Source of the DNA: an uncultured Fimbriimonadales bacterium
GTDB taxonomy: Bacteria > Armatimonadota > Fimbriimonadia > Fimbriimonadales > GBS-DC
Length of the DNA stretch: 44,050 nt
Direction: 5' to 3'
Assembly (NCBI GenBank): GCA_937992175.1
Contig: CALKLF010000029.1
Location: 1-44,050, forward strand
The notes under the pieces are model-generated. The model was not told the origin of the DNA and did not search any database. It worked only from the letters and a program-made list of their open reading frames with translations. The position numbers and the translations under genes were made by a program. Shown in pieces: positions 1 to 7,447 of this stretch (its first letter is position 1; each line of letters starts with the position of its first letter).

Positions 1-2
1 AC

Positions 3-668
3 AATCGCCTTGCAGGGCGCGTGCTTCAGGGCTACAACGAAATCTCCCAAGCCGAATACTATGAGTTCACACGCGCGTGGATGCAACAAGCCTATCGCGT
101 ACTGAAAGACACAGGGAGCATGTATGTGTTCTCTGGATGGAACAATCTGCGCGACATCCTCAACGCGCTGGACGAGTTGGGCTTCATCACAGTCAACCAT
201 ATTATCTGGAAGTATCAGTTTGGCGTGTTCACGAAGCGGCGGTTCGTCACTTCGCACTATCACTGCCTGTATGTGTGTAAGAACGACTCGTTGCGACGCT
301 TTTATTCTGAGAGCCGCTATCCTCAAGAGGCGCGCGATGCGGAGGGACGTAGCCTGCGCTACCAAGATATGGAGGATGTGTGGGTCATCCCACGCGAGTA
401 TTGGAACGGCGACCTGAAGACGCCCACGAAGCTGCCTGCCGAGTTAGTGCGCAAGATTTTACAGTATTCGTCGGTAGAAGGCGACTTGGTGTTGGATCCG
501 TTTTTGGGTTCGGGACAAGTCGCCGTGATTGCGCAGCAGATGGGGCGTCAGTATATCGGGTTTGAGATTGTGCCAGAGTACTACGAGTTTATTCAGCGTC
601 GGCTTCGGGAAGGGGTCTATCGAGTCAAAGCCTCTCAGGGGGATGAGTTATCGCTGCCTCTTGATTGA
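3..668 (+). CDS. Site-specific DNA methyltransferase (N6-adenine/N4-cytosine, beta-class order), 5' truncated by window edge
   Basis: The reading frame is already open at base 3, so the true start lies left of the window; the GTG at 21 is internal. The visible 221 residues hold the C-terminal part of a DNA amino-methyltransferase. The SAM-binding motif I (LVLDPFLGSG) is near the C-terminus, followed by an acidic-strand region (YIGFEIVPEY). The phrase KTPTKLPAELVRKIL before motif I is typical of the family. Motif I at the C-terminal end implies beta-class order, so the catalytic DPPY motif should lie upstream and is not visible. The gene converges with, and overlaps by 34 bp, a likely restriction endonuclease gene, which suggests a type II restriction-modification pair in which this enzyme protects host DNA. 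The family call is secure; target sequence and methylated base cannot be read. Confidence 0.9.
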   Translation, partial: NRLAGRVLQGYNEISQAEYYEFTRAWMQQAYRVLKDTGSMYVFSGWNNLRDILNALDELGFITVNHIIWKYQFGVFTKRRFVTSHYHCLYVCKNDSLRRFYSESRYPQEARDAEGRSLRYQDMEDVWVIPREYWNGDLKTPTKLPAELVRKILQYSSVEGDLVLDPFLGSGQVAVIAQQMGRQYIGFEIVPEYYEFIQRRLREGVYRVKASQGDELSLPLD

Positions 669-1420
669 ACATCTTCAAGGGCACGCTTAAGTTTTTGTGT
701 TTTTGCGATAATTTGCTTGGCGATTTCGCGACTTACCAACTTGCTCAACTGCTTCTCTCGCAGTGGCGCTGGTACTGCACAGGCTATAAGCCACTCTGGA
801 TTCGATGTGTAGAATGCTCGCAACTGCTTGAGACTAACTGCGATAGCGTCTCCAGTGGTTCTAACAGCGTTGGTATATCCTTTTTCCTGAAGTATCAGCG
901 GGTCGGCATACACAATACCTACCTCGTACAACACAAACAAGGTAGCTTCGTTCCAGCGCGCCTGTTCAGATTTTCCAAGTACATTAATTAGTCGGATGTC
1001 GCCACCCTTGGAGAAGTGTCCTTTTACGGAGAAACCGCCTTGAGGAATGCGAATGTCTAAGCGCTCTTCATCTGCTCCTACCTCGGTGGCATCTACTTGA
1101 GCAGCGCGGAGCGCAGCCGTTATGATTATCTCCAAAGCGCCCCCAACTATGAATCGGTTCTCATAAATGCTGGTTGCAAACTGACCCAAAAGATCGTTGA
1201 GAACGGCTTCTATTTCGTTCTTCAATTCGGGATCTTCTTCTACAGCCTGTTTGAAGCGACGAAAAGCTTCGCGCTCCGCATAAAACGGTTGCTGGTTCTG
1301 AGCGTTCATATCTACACCTAATAGTTCGGCGTCTCGTGCAGCGACCTTGACACGGAGATAATCAGCGCTTCGTTTTCCGTAATTCAGTTTGCTGTCATCA
1401 GCCGCTTTTAGAGCTTGCAA
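635..1420 (-). CDS. Probable type II restriction endonuclease (PD-(D/E)xK-like), partner of the adjacent methyltransferase
   Basis: This 261-residue protein has no motif that I recognise with certainty. The pattern E97 (in GGALEIII), D122 (in ERLDIRI) and K133 (in FSVKGHF), followed by GGDIRLINVLG, fits the E...D...xxK layout of PD-(D/E)xK nucleases. Its position, tail to tail with a DNA methyltransferase and overlapping it by 34 bp, supports a restriction enzyme. The longest frame begins at TTG 1420, but a good -10 box (TATAAT, minus strand 1428-1423) lies only two bases before it. A transcript from that box would begin inside the frame, so either an upstream promoter is used or the start is ATG 1309. 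Function is inferred from context plus a motif pattern. The alternative is an unrelated protein of the same defence island. Confidence 0.55.
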   Translation of the reverse strand: MQALKAADDSKLNYGKRSADYLRVKVAARDAELLGVDMNAQNQQPFYAEREAFRRFKQAVEEDPELKNEIEAVLNDLLGQFATSIYENRFIVGGALEIIITAALRAAQVDATEVGADEERLDIRIPQGGFSVKGHFSKGGDIRLINVLGKSEQARWNEATLFVLYEVGIVYADPLILQEKGYTNAVRTTGDAIAVSLKQLRAFYTSNPEWLIACAVPAPLREKQLSKLVSREIAKQIIAKTQKLKRALEDVQSRGSDNSSP

Positions 1421-1516
1421 AGATTATACCCACTTTAGGGCAGTCTGAGTGTGTTGTGCAATAAATTCGCTTACAGACTGCCCGTAAACTAAAACAATAT
1501 CCGCCACCTGTACCCC

Positions 1517-1546
1517 TCGACAAATCCGCATCTCATCAAGTATAAT
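1517..1546 (+). promoter_or_regulatory. Strong sigma-70-type promoter (TCGACA - 18 bp - TATAAT)
   Basis: A -35-like TCGACA (1517-1522, one mismatch to TTGACA) and a perfect TATAAT (1541-1546) are separated by 18 bp. Transcription would begin near 1553. No complete gene follows: the transcript runs into a strong hairpin (1568-1601), a second hairpin with a short T-run (1664-1684) and then the insertion sequence at 1710. Confidence 0.6.
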
Positions 1547-1552
1547 CGTTTA

Positions 1553-1685
1553 CACATGACACCCAGAGGGGGTGCGCCTCCAGACCCCGAGGTGTACCCC
1601 CTGGCAGGCAGCCGCTGTCGGAGGATGCTACGAAGAAGACGCTACACTTGAACCCTGATTACGAAGAACTGAAACAGTTCTTTTA
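1553..1685 (+). ncRNA. Candidate small structured RNA, or 5' remnant of a gene interrupted by the IS
   Basis: Directly downstream of a near-consensus promoter, bases 1568-1601 form a 13-bp stem (arms GGGGGTGCGCCTC and GAGGTGTACCCCC, two G-T pairs, 8-base loop). Bases 1664-1682 form an 8-bp stem (AAGAACTG / CAGTTCTT, loop AAA) followed by TT, which resembles a weak intrinsic terminator. This would give a transcript of about 130 bases. An alternative is coding: the frame from 1621 reads like a protein segment (LNPDYEELKQFFYEL) that runs into the IS end, and an ATG at 1556 opens a separate 31-codon frame. Both readings are speculative. The remaining bases between 1421 and 1709 show nothing else. 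Confidence 0.3.
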
Positions 1686-1709
1686 CGAACTTCGTGAGCA
1701 AGGAACTTA

Positions 1710-2562
1710 GAGGCTATCTAGGAAAGCGAGTGTGGTATCATCCAGCCACGACCCAGCGAAAACCCTATCCGTCAGACCTGACGCCCCAGCAGTGGGCACT
1801 CTGGGAACCAATCCTGCGCAAAGCGCTCTACCAACGCAAGCGCAAACACCGCGGCACCCCACGACGCGACAGCCTCTACGACATCGTGTGTGCCATCCTC
1901 TATGTCCTCACCACAGGCTGGGCGTGGCACCAACTCCCCCACGACCTGCCCCCGTGGAAAACGGTCTACTCCCATTTTCGGCGGGGGCAGCAGTTAGGGG
2001 TTTGGGAAAAAGGGGCGCAGGCGTTGAGCCGTTTAGACCGTCGTCAAGCGCAGCGGGGAGACCCCCAGTCCGTGGCGGTAGACAGTCAGAGCGTCCCGAC
2101 CACGCAAAAAGGGGGGCGCGGGGCTACGACGCAGGCAAGAAGGTCAAGGGACGCAAGCGTGATTAGTCGCGGACTCGCGGGGCCGCGTGTTGGCGGTGTT
2201 GGTGACGCCTGCGGATGTGTCGGACGCGCGTGGGTCGTATTGGGTGTTAGATGCGGTGTTGTCGCGGATGGGTTCGGTGCGGCGAGTGATTGCTGATGGC
2301 GCGTATGACCGTGCGGGTTTGCTGGAATGGTTGTTCGGGAAGTGGGAGGTGGCTTTGGACAGTTGTGTGGTGAGGCGGGTTCTGGGTTTGTGGTATTGTC
2401 GCAGCGTTGGTTGGTAGAGCGTCCTTTTGCGTGGTTGTTGAGTTGTCGTTGTTTGTCGCGTTGGTATGGTGGGTTCTGTGAGGTGGAAGCGACTTGGCTA
2501 TGGATTGCGAATGTGCGGTGGTTGGTGCGCAGGATTGCGAGGAATATTTCCTAGATAGCCTC
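1710..2562 (+). mobile_element. IS5-superfamily (IS427-like) insertion sequence, 853 bp, degenerate
   Basis: Perfect 16-bp terminal inverted repeats, GAGGCTATCTAGGAAA at 1710-1725 and its reverse complement at 2547-2562, bound an 853-bp element. TA dinucleotides flank both ends (1708-1709 and 2563-2564), consistent with a 2-bp TA target duplication. Length, TA target and the DDE transposase inside fit the IS427 group of IS5. The ends are intact while the transposase frame is broken in at least three places, so it could move only with help from a related active copy elsewhere. Confidence 0.88.
1730..2554 (+). pseudogene. Frameshifted IS5/IS427-type DDE transposase
   Basis: The product is read from GTG 1730 in three frames in turn. 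The first carries the N-terminal helix-turn-helix-like part (LTPQQWALWEPIL; WAWHQLPHDLPPWKTVY) and the first catalytic Asp (VAVDSQSV). The frame shifts at an A5G6 run near 2106-2116, continuing as GYDAGKKVKGRKR. It shifts again near 2160, continuing as RVLAVLVTPADVSDAR with the second Asp (VIADGAYD). A third shift between about 2340 and 2400 leads to LSQRWLVERPFAWL, which holds the catalytic Glu, and ends at 2554. IS427-group elements can use programmed frameshifting between two frames, so the first shift could be natural. The second and third cannot be explained that way, so I call it a pseudogene. Confidence 0.85.
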
Positions 2563-2595
2563 TAAATTGCCCTACCAAAAAACGAGAAACAGATG

Positions 2596-2601
2596 TATAA
2601 T
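2596..2601 (+). promoter_or_regulatory. -10 box (TATAAT) for the pseudoprotease gene
   Basis: A perfect TATAAT lies 31 bp upstream of ATG 2633, with a Shine-Dalgarno run (GAGGGAGG) between them. No convincing -35 element is visible; the region upstream is the end of the IS and an A-rich stretch. Confidence 0.45.
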
Positions 2602-2632
2602 TGATATATCAACCCAAGAGGGAGGCGCGACC

Positions 2633-4576
2633 ATGAAACGAATTTTTGTGCTCTTAATTGTGGCAGGGCTTTCAGCGAGCGCTTTGCTGGAGGCTCAGGA
2701 TGCTGTTTGGCAACGTATTCACCGTAAGTATGCCGACTCCGTGATTGTCCTCACCTCCAGCGTGAACCTCGACCAGAATCTGGGCAGCGGCTTTTTTATC
2801 GCTCCTAACGGGCAAGCCGTTGTCGTCGTGCCCAGCTTGACGAACCACTCGCAGTTACTGATGTGTCGTTCGGACGGCGCGTTGGTGCGCGTGCGCGTCG
2901 TCAGAGCGCAGGCGTCGCTGAACCTTGTGCTGGTTCAGATATCGAGCGCAGCGGGGGCGCCTTGCGTTTTAGGCGATTCGAGCCGCGCCCGCTCGGGCGA
3001 ATCCGTTGGGGTGCTGGGGCGCGATACGAAAGGCAAGGCCGTGATACGCCCTGCGGTGATTGCGCAGGTGCAGCACACTCCCAGTGGTGTGCGGCTATTT
3101 CGCCTGACGCCTGCGCCAAGCGATCTCCTGCCCGGCGCGGCAGTCGTGAACCGCAGAGGTGAGGTGATTGGCGTCACGGTGCAGCTGCCCGACGACAAGG
3201 CGCGTGACGCCGCGCTCCCCATCGGCTACCTGAAACAGATGGGCGGCAAGGCGTCCACGCCGCCGTCCAAGCCGTCCGAGCCGCCGCTCTGGCAAGAGCT
3301 GAGGCCCGTTATCCGCGCTGTGCGCCAGATTCCTGACCTGATTGGTCGCTCGGAGGCGTTGGCGAAACTAAGCGTAATTGCCCTACAGGGCGGATGCACA
3401 GCTCAAGGACAGCAGCTCTGGAAAGAGGCGGTCAGCACGACGGCGAAACTCGACCACGAGGAGGAGCGCAGCTTTGCCCTGTCGAACATCGCTCTGGCGC
3501 TGATGCATGGCGGCGAATTTCAGGCGGCGTTCGAAGTCGCTAAACCGATTCCCGACCCCCTCATGCGCGCAACCGCACTGAGCCAGATTACACGCATCGC
3601 AGCACAACAGCAACAGATTGACTTAGCGCGCCGCGCGGCGGATCAGCTCGGCGATTGCCGCGAGCGCTGCGAAGCCCTGGTCGCTATCGGCGTCGCGCTC
3701 CACCGCACGGCGTCCCTTGCCGCGACTCAGGAACCCATTGCAGAATCCGCCGCCGAAACGCCCGAAGAGCCGTCTCCGCCTTCGCCTGCGCATGAGGTAT
3801 TGATGCAGGCGCATCAAACGGCGCAGCAGCTCGCTGGGTTTGACCAAGTCGTGGCGCTTCCCGTCGTGAGCGCGGGCTGGCGGTTCCTCGGCGAAACGGA
3901 ACAAGCGCAAGCCGCGCAGGACGCCGCCCTCGATGCAGGACGCGCCCTCGACTCGATTACCCGTGAGCAGGCAATCCACGAAGTGGCGAACCGCGTTGCA
4001 GAATATGGCTTCGCACCGTCCGTCGAGACGCTCCTCGAGCAGCTGCCCGCCGAGCGCCGAGACGCCCCCCGTGTCATACTCATCGAGGCGCTGGCGCGTC
4101 AGGGGCAGCTGGAGGCTGCCCAAGCGCAGCTCGCGCAGATACGCGATGGGTGGAAACGCGCTCGCGCAGCACTAAACCTCGCGCTTCAGATGACATCACA
4201 AGAGAACCTCGATGTCTTGAACCAGTTGCTGGCGTCTGTGCCTGCCTGCGTGGAACGAGTCCAGATTGAGGTCACTTACGCCAACGCTCTGATGCAACGC
4301 AAGCAGAGCGAAGTCGCTATTCAGCGTCTGCAGCAGGCGGAGAGTGTGGCGCGACGGCTCGGCGACTCGCGCTATACGCCTGAAGCATTGGCAATCGTCG
4401 CGGCGGGCTACCTGCGAAGCGGGGACACAGAGAAAGCGAACGCCCTATTCCAGGAAGCGCTAAGCAGTGCACGGTCGCTGGGCGAGCCATGGGAATCGAC
4501 GCAGATTGCGAAAATCTGGCTGCACAAAGCCGAAGCAGTCGCTGCGCGGATGAAGCAGGAACCGCCTGTGCAGTAG
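2633..4576 (+). CDS. Secreted DegP/HtrA-like pseudoprotease with C-terminal TPR-like repeats
   Basis: This 647-residue protein begins with a signal peptide (residues 1-22). Residues about 50-185 align by eye with the trypsin-like domain of HtrA/DegP: GSGFFIAPNG, then LGDSSRARSGESVGVLGR, then NRRGEVIGVTV. All three catalytic positions appear lost: the LTNaHV segment is VVVVPSL, the Asp segment is SLNLVLVQI, and the GNSGGP loop is replaced by LPGAAVV. A proline-rich linker follows (about 205-220). The rest is alpha-helical with repeated A-x-x-L/A-x-x-G patterns typical of TPR-like arrays and ends in a predicted TPR pair. It likely binds peptides or partners in the periplasm without cutting them. 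The start is ATG 2633, preceded by GAGGGAGG; the frame is open further upstream but without a site. Confidence 0.7.
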   Translation: MKRIFVLLIVAGLSASALLEAQDAVWQRIHRKYADSVIVLTSSVNLDQNLGSGFFIAPNGQAVVVVPSLTNHSQLLMCRSDGALVRVRVVRAQASLNLVLVQISSAAGAPCVLGDSSRARSGESVGVLGRDTKGKAVIRPAVIAQVQHTPSGVRLFRLTPAPSDLLPGAAVVNRRGEVIGVTVQLPDDKARDAALPIGYLKQMGGKASTPPSKPSEPPLWQELRPVIRAVRQIPDLIGRSEALAKLSVIALQGGCTAQGQQLWKEAVSTTAKLDHEEERSFALSNIALALMHGGEFQAAFEVAKPIPDPLMRATALSQITRIAAQQQQIDLARRAADQLGDCRERCEALVAIGVALHRTASLAATQEPIAESAAETPEEPSPPSPAHEVLMQAHQTAQQLAGFDQVVALPVVSAGWRFLGETEQAQAAQDAALDAGRALDSITREQAIHEVANRVAEYGFAPSVETLLEQLPAERRDAPRVILIEALARQGQLEAAQAQLAQIRDGWKRARAALNLALQMTSQENLDVLNQLLASVPACVERVQIEVTYANALMQRKQSEVAIQRLQQAESVARRLGDSRYTPEALAIVAAGYLRSGDTEKANALFQEALSSARSLGEPWESTQIAKIWLHKAEAVAARMKQEPPVQ

Positions 4577-4615
4577 GGGCGTGGCTACTCCTTGAGCGCA
4601 GCGACTGTAAGCGGG

Positions 4616-5192
4616 TCAGCTCGTCAGCGCCACCCGCTCCAGCTCTGTGTAGAGGGGGGAGCCGTTGGGCGTGAGTGTGCTGTGCATTAGGCTGATGGCG
4701 CGCAGTTCGAACACGCCGAAATCGGCGGGAAGCAGGCGTTGCACCGCGTCGAACAGCCGTTTTTTTCAGTCCGTCGGCATCGCGGCAGGGCGTTTTGAGC
4801 CGTGCGAGCGTGATGTGTGGGTGGAACGGCTTACCCGACGGCGCAGGCATCAGGCTACGCTCCAGCGCGGTCGCTATCTGCGTGAGTTGCGCCGCGCCTT
4901 GCTGTGTGCCTGCCCACAACACATTTGAGCGGTTCCAGTTGGGGAACACACCCAACCCCTGAACGCTCACTGCGAAGGAGGGAACGTTCTTCTGCGCCGC
5001 CGCCATCGCCTGCACGATGTGGGGTACGCGCTCCTCGGGCTGCTCGCCAAGAAAAAGAAGCGTGATGTGATAGTTTTCGGGGGCGACCCAGCGCAGGGCG
5101 CGGTCGGGCACGGCGCGCTGCAACGCTGTTTGCGCCTGCGCCAGCGCGTCGCGCACCTCCTCCGAGATTAAAGCGGCGATAAAGAGTCGCAT
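4616..5192 (-). pseudogene. thpR: RNA 2',3'-cyclic phosphodiesterase (2'-5' RNA ligase family), frameshifted at an A7 run
   Basis: ThpR opens 2',3'-cyclic phosphates on RNA ends using two HxTx motifs. Both are present: HITLLF near residue 44 and HPHITLARLK in the second half. The start MRLFIAAL is typical. After CRDADGLKK the frame is broken by an A7 run (plus-strand T7 at 4760-4766); with six A the protein would continue as RLFDAVQRLLPADFGVFEL and end LERVALTS at 4616, a normal length of about 191 residues. The single extra base could be a real mutation, a slippery site with transcriptional slippage, or a sequencing error. The gene overlaps the cinA fragment by 25 bp, so the two were probably co-transcribed. 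Confidence 0.85.
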
Positions 5193-5494
5193 CCGCCGTG
5201 TTTCACCCCCTGGTACAGCAGCCACAGGGCATATTGCGTCGCACGATACTTGATTGTGGCGCGGTCGCCTGCGAAAATCTGCCGTTTGACCACGGTCGCT
5301 GTCGGGTCGCAGACGCCGATGTAGACCAGCCCGACAGGCTTCTCGGGGGTCCCGCCGCTGGGGCCGGCGATGCCGGTAATCCCGACGCCCCACCAGCCCC
5401 CGAGCTGTGCGCGCACGCCTTCCGCCATGGCGCGCGCGGTCGGCTCGCTACCGTACCCCGTGTCGCTCGCGTTCTTTATGGGCGCAAAGGTCTG
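5168..5494 (-). pseudogene. pncC: CinA C-terminal domain / nicotinamide-nucleotide amidase fragment, 5' truncated
   Basis: The open frame carries the hallmark of the CinA C-terminal domain: SEPTARAMAEGVR, then GVGITGIAGPSGG, then EKPVGLVYIGV and GDRATIKYRATQYALWLL. This amidase recycles nicotinamide mononucleotide, and in full CinA it follows a MoCF-like domain. Only about 100 residues remain. Upstream the frame is closed by a TAG at 5497-5495, and a transposase remnant on the other strand begins within 25 bp. The N-terminal portion was therefore probably lost by insertion or rearrangement. It could have been a stand-alone PncC or the tail of full-length CinA. The 3' end overlaps thpR. Confidence 0.8.
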
Positions 5495-5519
5495 CTATAT
5501 ACCGCCAGCGCAGCCCTAG

Positions 5520-5702
5520 CGCAACGGTCGGCTGGAGCGGTTCCACTGGACGATGACCCGTGAATACTGGGCGATACAGAAGCCCAAGACCGTTGAGGAA
5601 GCCGAACAGGGGCTGGTGGACTACTTGAACTTCTACAACCACCAGCGCATCCATAGCGCACTCGCCTTCAATCCGCCAGCAGCAACGCTTGTAGGAGATG
5701 GC
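5520..5702 (+). pseudogene. C-terminal remnant of an rve-type transposase/integrase (IS3/IS481-like)
   Basis: After a TAG at 5517, the frame encodes RLERFHWTMTREYW followed by LVDYLNFYNHQRIHSALAF and NPPAA. This is the classic C-terminal end of rve integrase cores (ERFH.T...EYW; YN..R.H.AL...PP), including the last catalytic Glu region. The first two catalytic Asp residues and the DNA-binding domain are missing. No inverted repeats could be found around it. The frame stays open beyond 5702 into the next gene but the sequence stops resembling a transposase. It sits exactly where the cinA gene breaks off. Confidence 0.7.
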
Positions 5703-5794
5703 TACGAGGTTCCACGACTGCCGTATGAATACTGGCGCGAAGCCGCTCAGAGTGTACCAAGCAAGCAAGCCCTGCTGGAAACGGCTATTTCGGG

Positions 5795-5800
5795 TACAAT
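5795..5800 (+). promoter_or_regulatory. -10 box (TACAAT) before the 108-residue unknown gene
   Basis: TACAAT lies 16 bases before GTG 5817. Transcription near 5807 would leave a leader of about 10 bases with no clear Shine-Dalgarno site. Confidence 0.35.
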
Positions 5801-5816
5801 TGAGTGCATATGGCTC

Positions 5817-6143
5817 GTGGAAAATGAGGGCATCGTCAAGTTGTGGCAGTCAGAAAGTTTACGACTGCCCCCTGTGCTGGCTGGACAGTATGTACGGCTT
5901 GAGTTCGATGTGCAAGTTGGCAAACCCTCGTTTGGTCGCGCTATCTGGAAAGGCAAGGAAGAGATTGTGGTTGCCGAGTTCTCGCACCATTTGGGAAGAG
6001 GCGACAGTAAACGCCCACTAATAAATGAGTTGCGCTGGCGCGACTTCGGGGAAGCGCCGCGCAACGAGGCGTATGACCCGTTGGAGTACGATTATGGCTA
6101 TGCGAAACGGCAATACTCCAAGCGACCCAAACGCTCTGAATAA
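5817..6143 (+). CDS. Unknown 108-residue protein
   Basis: I do not recognise this protein. The frame is fused in phase to the transposase remnant upstream, but a -10 box at 5795-5800 and GTG 5817 offer an independent start. The product begins MENEGIVKLWQSESLRLPPV, has a central beta-rich hydrophobic part (YVRLEFDVQVG; EEIVVAEF), and ends in a charged, tyrosine-rich tail (DPLEYDYGYAKRQY then basic residues). There is no signal peptide or membrane segment. Its 3' end overlaps a second small gene by 44 bp, so the two are probably translated together. No function is proposed. Confidence 0.5.
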   Translation: MENEGIVKLWQSESLRLPPVLAGQYVRLEFDVQVGKPSFGRAIWKGKEEIVVAEFSHHLGRGDSKRPLINELRWRDFGEAPRNEAYDPLEYDYGYAKRQYSKRPKRSE

Positions 6144-6306
6144 ACTACGCCAGTTGGCTCTGGAACTGCTGGACGATGTTCGTCGGGCAGTGCTTGCCTT
6201 ACCCCTGCCCGACGAGCATTCGTTTACAGTTGAGGAGGCGATTGACGACGCGATAGAGCAGCTACAGCAATACTACCAGCAGTTGAAAGGGGAAGATGAA
6301 TTGTAA
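6100..6306 (+). CDS. Unknown 68-residue acidic helical protein
   Basis: The frame starts at ATG 6100 (or 6094) inside the end of the preceding gene and is 68 residues long. It is predicted to be mainly helical and acidic, with the segments LNKLRQLALELLDDVRRAV and VEEAIDDAIEQLQQYYQQL, which could form a short coiled coil or helical hairpin. The 44-bp overlap and shared strand suggest coupled translation with the 108-residue gene. Two small overlapping genes next to a transposase remnant resemble a toxin-antitoxin layout, but neither protein matches a family I know, so this stays open. Confidence 0.5.
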   Translation: MRNGNTPSDPNALNKLRQLALELLDDVRRAVLALPLPDEHSFTVEEAIDDAIEQLQQYYQQLKGEDEL

Positions 6307-6334
6307 ATGTTTGTGTAAAGGATTTTATGGCATT

Positions 6335-6652
6335 TTACACCGAGTCGCCCGCCCGCGCCATCATCGGCGATAAACGCGGATTCGAGACGAGACGCGCCCG
6401 AACCGCGTGCGTCTGGGGCGTCAGGCGCGGCGTGGGCGAGAAGCCGTCCCATACGAAACGGTTGGAGAACAGCATCAGCGTCCCTGTTTGACGCACGGGG
6501 TCTATCGTGAGACGAATCTGTTGCCATTTTCCGACGGCAAACTGCGCGCCGAGCGGATGGGAGTCGTAGGTGCGAACTTGAGCAAAGGCGGGGGCAAAGC
6601 ACAGCGCAAACGCCGCACCCCCAAAGATTGAGATGCTTCGGATCCAATTCAT
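6335..6652 (-). CDS. Small secreted protein of unknown function
   Basis: The 105-residue product starts with a clear signal peptide (MNWIRSISIFGGAAFALCF, cleavage likely after APAFA or AFAQ). The mature part has the segment GKWQQIRLTIDPVRQTGTLM followed by SNRFVWDGFSPTPRL, which resembles a short beta-sandwich. I do not recognise a family. The gene starts 20 bp after the end of hisF on the same strand and may be the last gene of that run. Nothing about its sequence links it to histidine synthesis. Confidence 0.6.
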   Translation of the reverse strand: MNWIRSISIFGGAAFALCFAPAFAQVRTYDSHPLGAQFAVGKWQQIRLTIDPVRQTGTLMLFSNRFVWDGFSPTPRLTPQTHAVRARLVSNPRLSPMMARAGDSV

Positions 6653-6672
6653 CGTAGATATCCCACGCGCAA

Positions 6673-7446
6673 TTATGCCTGTGTTTGACGCACTGGAACG
6701 CCCCGCTCGTGGAGGTACTGTTTCAGGGTGCGGATCGTGTAGACGCCGTCATGCACGATGGAGGCGACGAGCGCGGCGGCGGCGTGTCCTTCCGTGAGCG
6801 CGTCGTAGAGATGTTCAGGCTTGCCCGCGCCGCCGGACGCAATCACAGGCACGGGCACAGCGTCGGCGACTGAGCGGGTGAGGGTGAGTTCGTAGCCGAT
6901 TTGGGAGCCGTCGCGATCCATGCTGGTCAGCAGGATTTCGCCCGCGCCGAGCGCGACGACGCGCTGCGCCCACTCGACGGCGTTCAGCCCCGTCGGCGTG
7001 CGCCCGCCGTGCGTGTAGACTTCGTAGAACTCCCCGTTCCAGCGGGCGTCGATGGCGACCACTACGCACTGGCTGCCGAACTGCTCCGCCGCCTGCGTGA
7101 TTAGCGCGGGGTTCTCGACGGCGACGGTGTTCAGGCTCACCTTGTCCGCGCCTGCGTGCAAAATCGCGCGGATGTCCTCAATCGAGCGGATGCCCCCGCC
7201 GACCGTGAAGGGGATGAACACCTGCTCCGCGACGCGCGCGGCGAGTTCGAACACGGGCGCGCGCCGCTCGTGGCTCGCCGTGATGTCCAAAAAGACCAGT
7301 TCGTCTGCGCCTTCGCGGTCATACACGCGGGCAAGCTCCACCGGGTCGCCCGCGTCGCGCAGCCCCACGAACTGCACGCCCTTCACCACGCGCCCATTCT
7401 TGATGTCCAGGCAGGGGATAATCCGTCGGGTCTCGGCGGACGCCAT
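6673..7446 (-). CDS. hisF: Imidazole glycerol phosphate synthase, cyclase subunit HisF
   Basis: HisF is the synthase half of the HisFH complex. It turns PRFAR and ammonia into imidazole glycerol phosphate and AICAR in histidine biosynthesis. The 257-residue (beta/alpha)8 protein has both catalytic aspartates in context: [13 protein letters not shown] near the N-terminus and VVAIDARW in the middle. The phosphate-binding loops VGGGIRS and ASGGAG are also present. Start ATG 7446 gives [15 protein letters not shown], the usual family start, and lies one base after the stop of the large upstream gene (TGAAATG), so translation is probably coupled. No other his gene is in the window, so HisH must be encoded elsewhere. 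Confidence 0.97.
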   Translation of the reverse strand: MASAETRRIIPCLDIKNGRVVKGVQFVGLRDAGDPVELARVYDREGADELVFLDITASHERRAPVFELAARVAEQVFIPFTVGGGIRSIEDIRAILHAGADKVSLNTVAVENPALITQAAEQFGSQCVVVAIDARWNGEFYEVYTHGGRTPTGLNAVEWAQRVVALGAGEILLTSMDRDGSQIGYELTLTRSVADAVPVPVIASGGAGKPEHLYDALTEGHAAAALVASIVHDGVYTIRTLKQYLHERGVPVRQTQA

Positions 7447-7447
7447 T

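Noticed and set aside
1553-1685. SRP RNA or known riboswitch
   Set aside because: I looked for the SRP GGAAGG core and common riboswitch cores and found none; it is left as an unassigned candidate.
1694-1709. GTG 1694 as the transposase start
   Set aside because: It lies outside the left inverted repeat, so it cannot belong to the element; GTG 1730 is inside.
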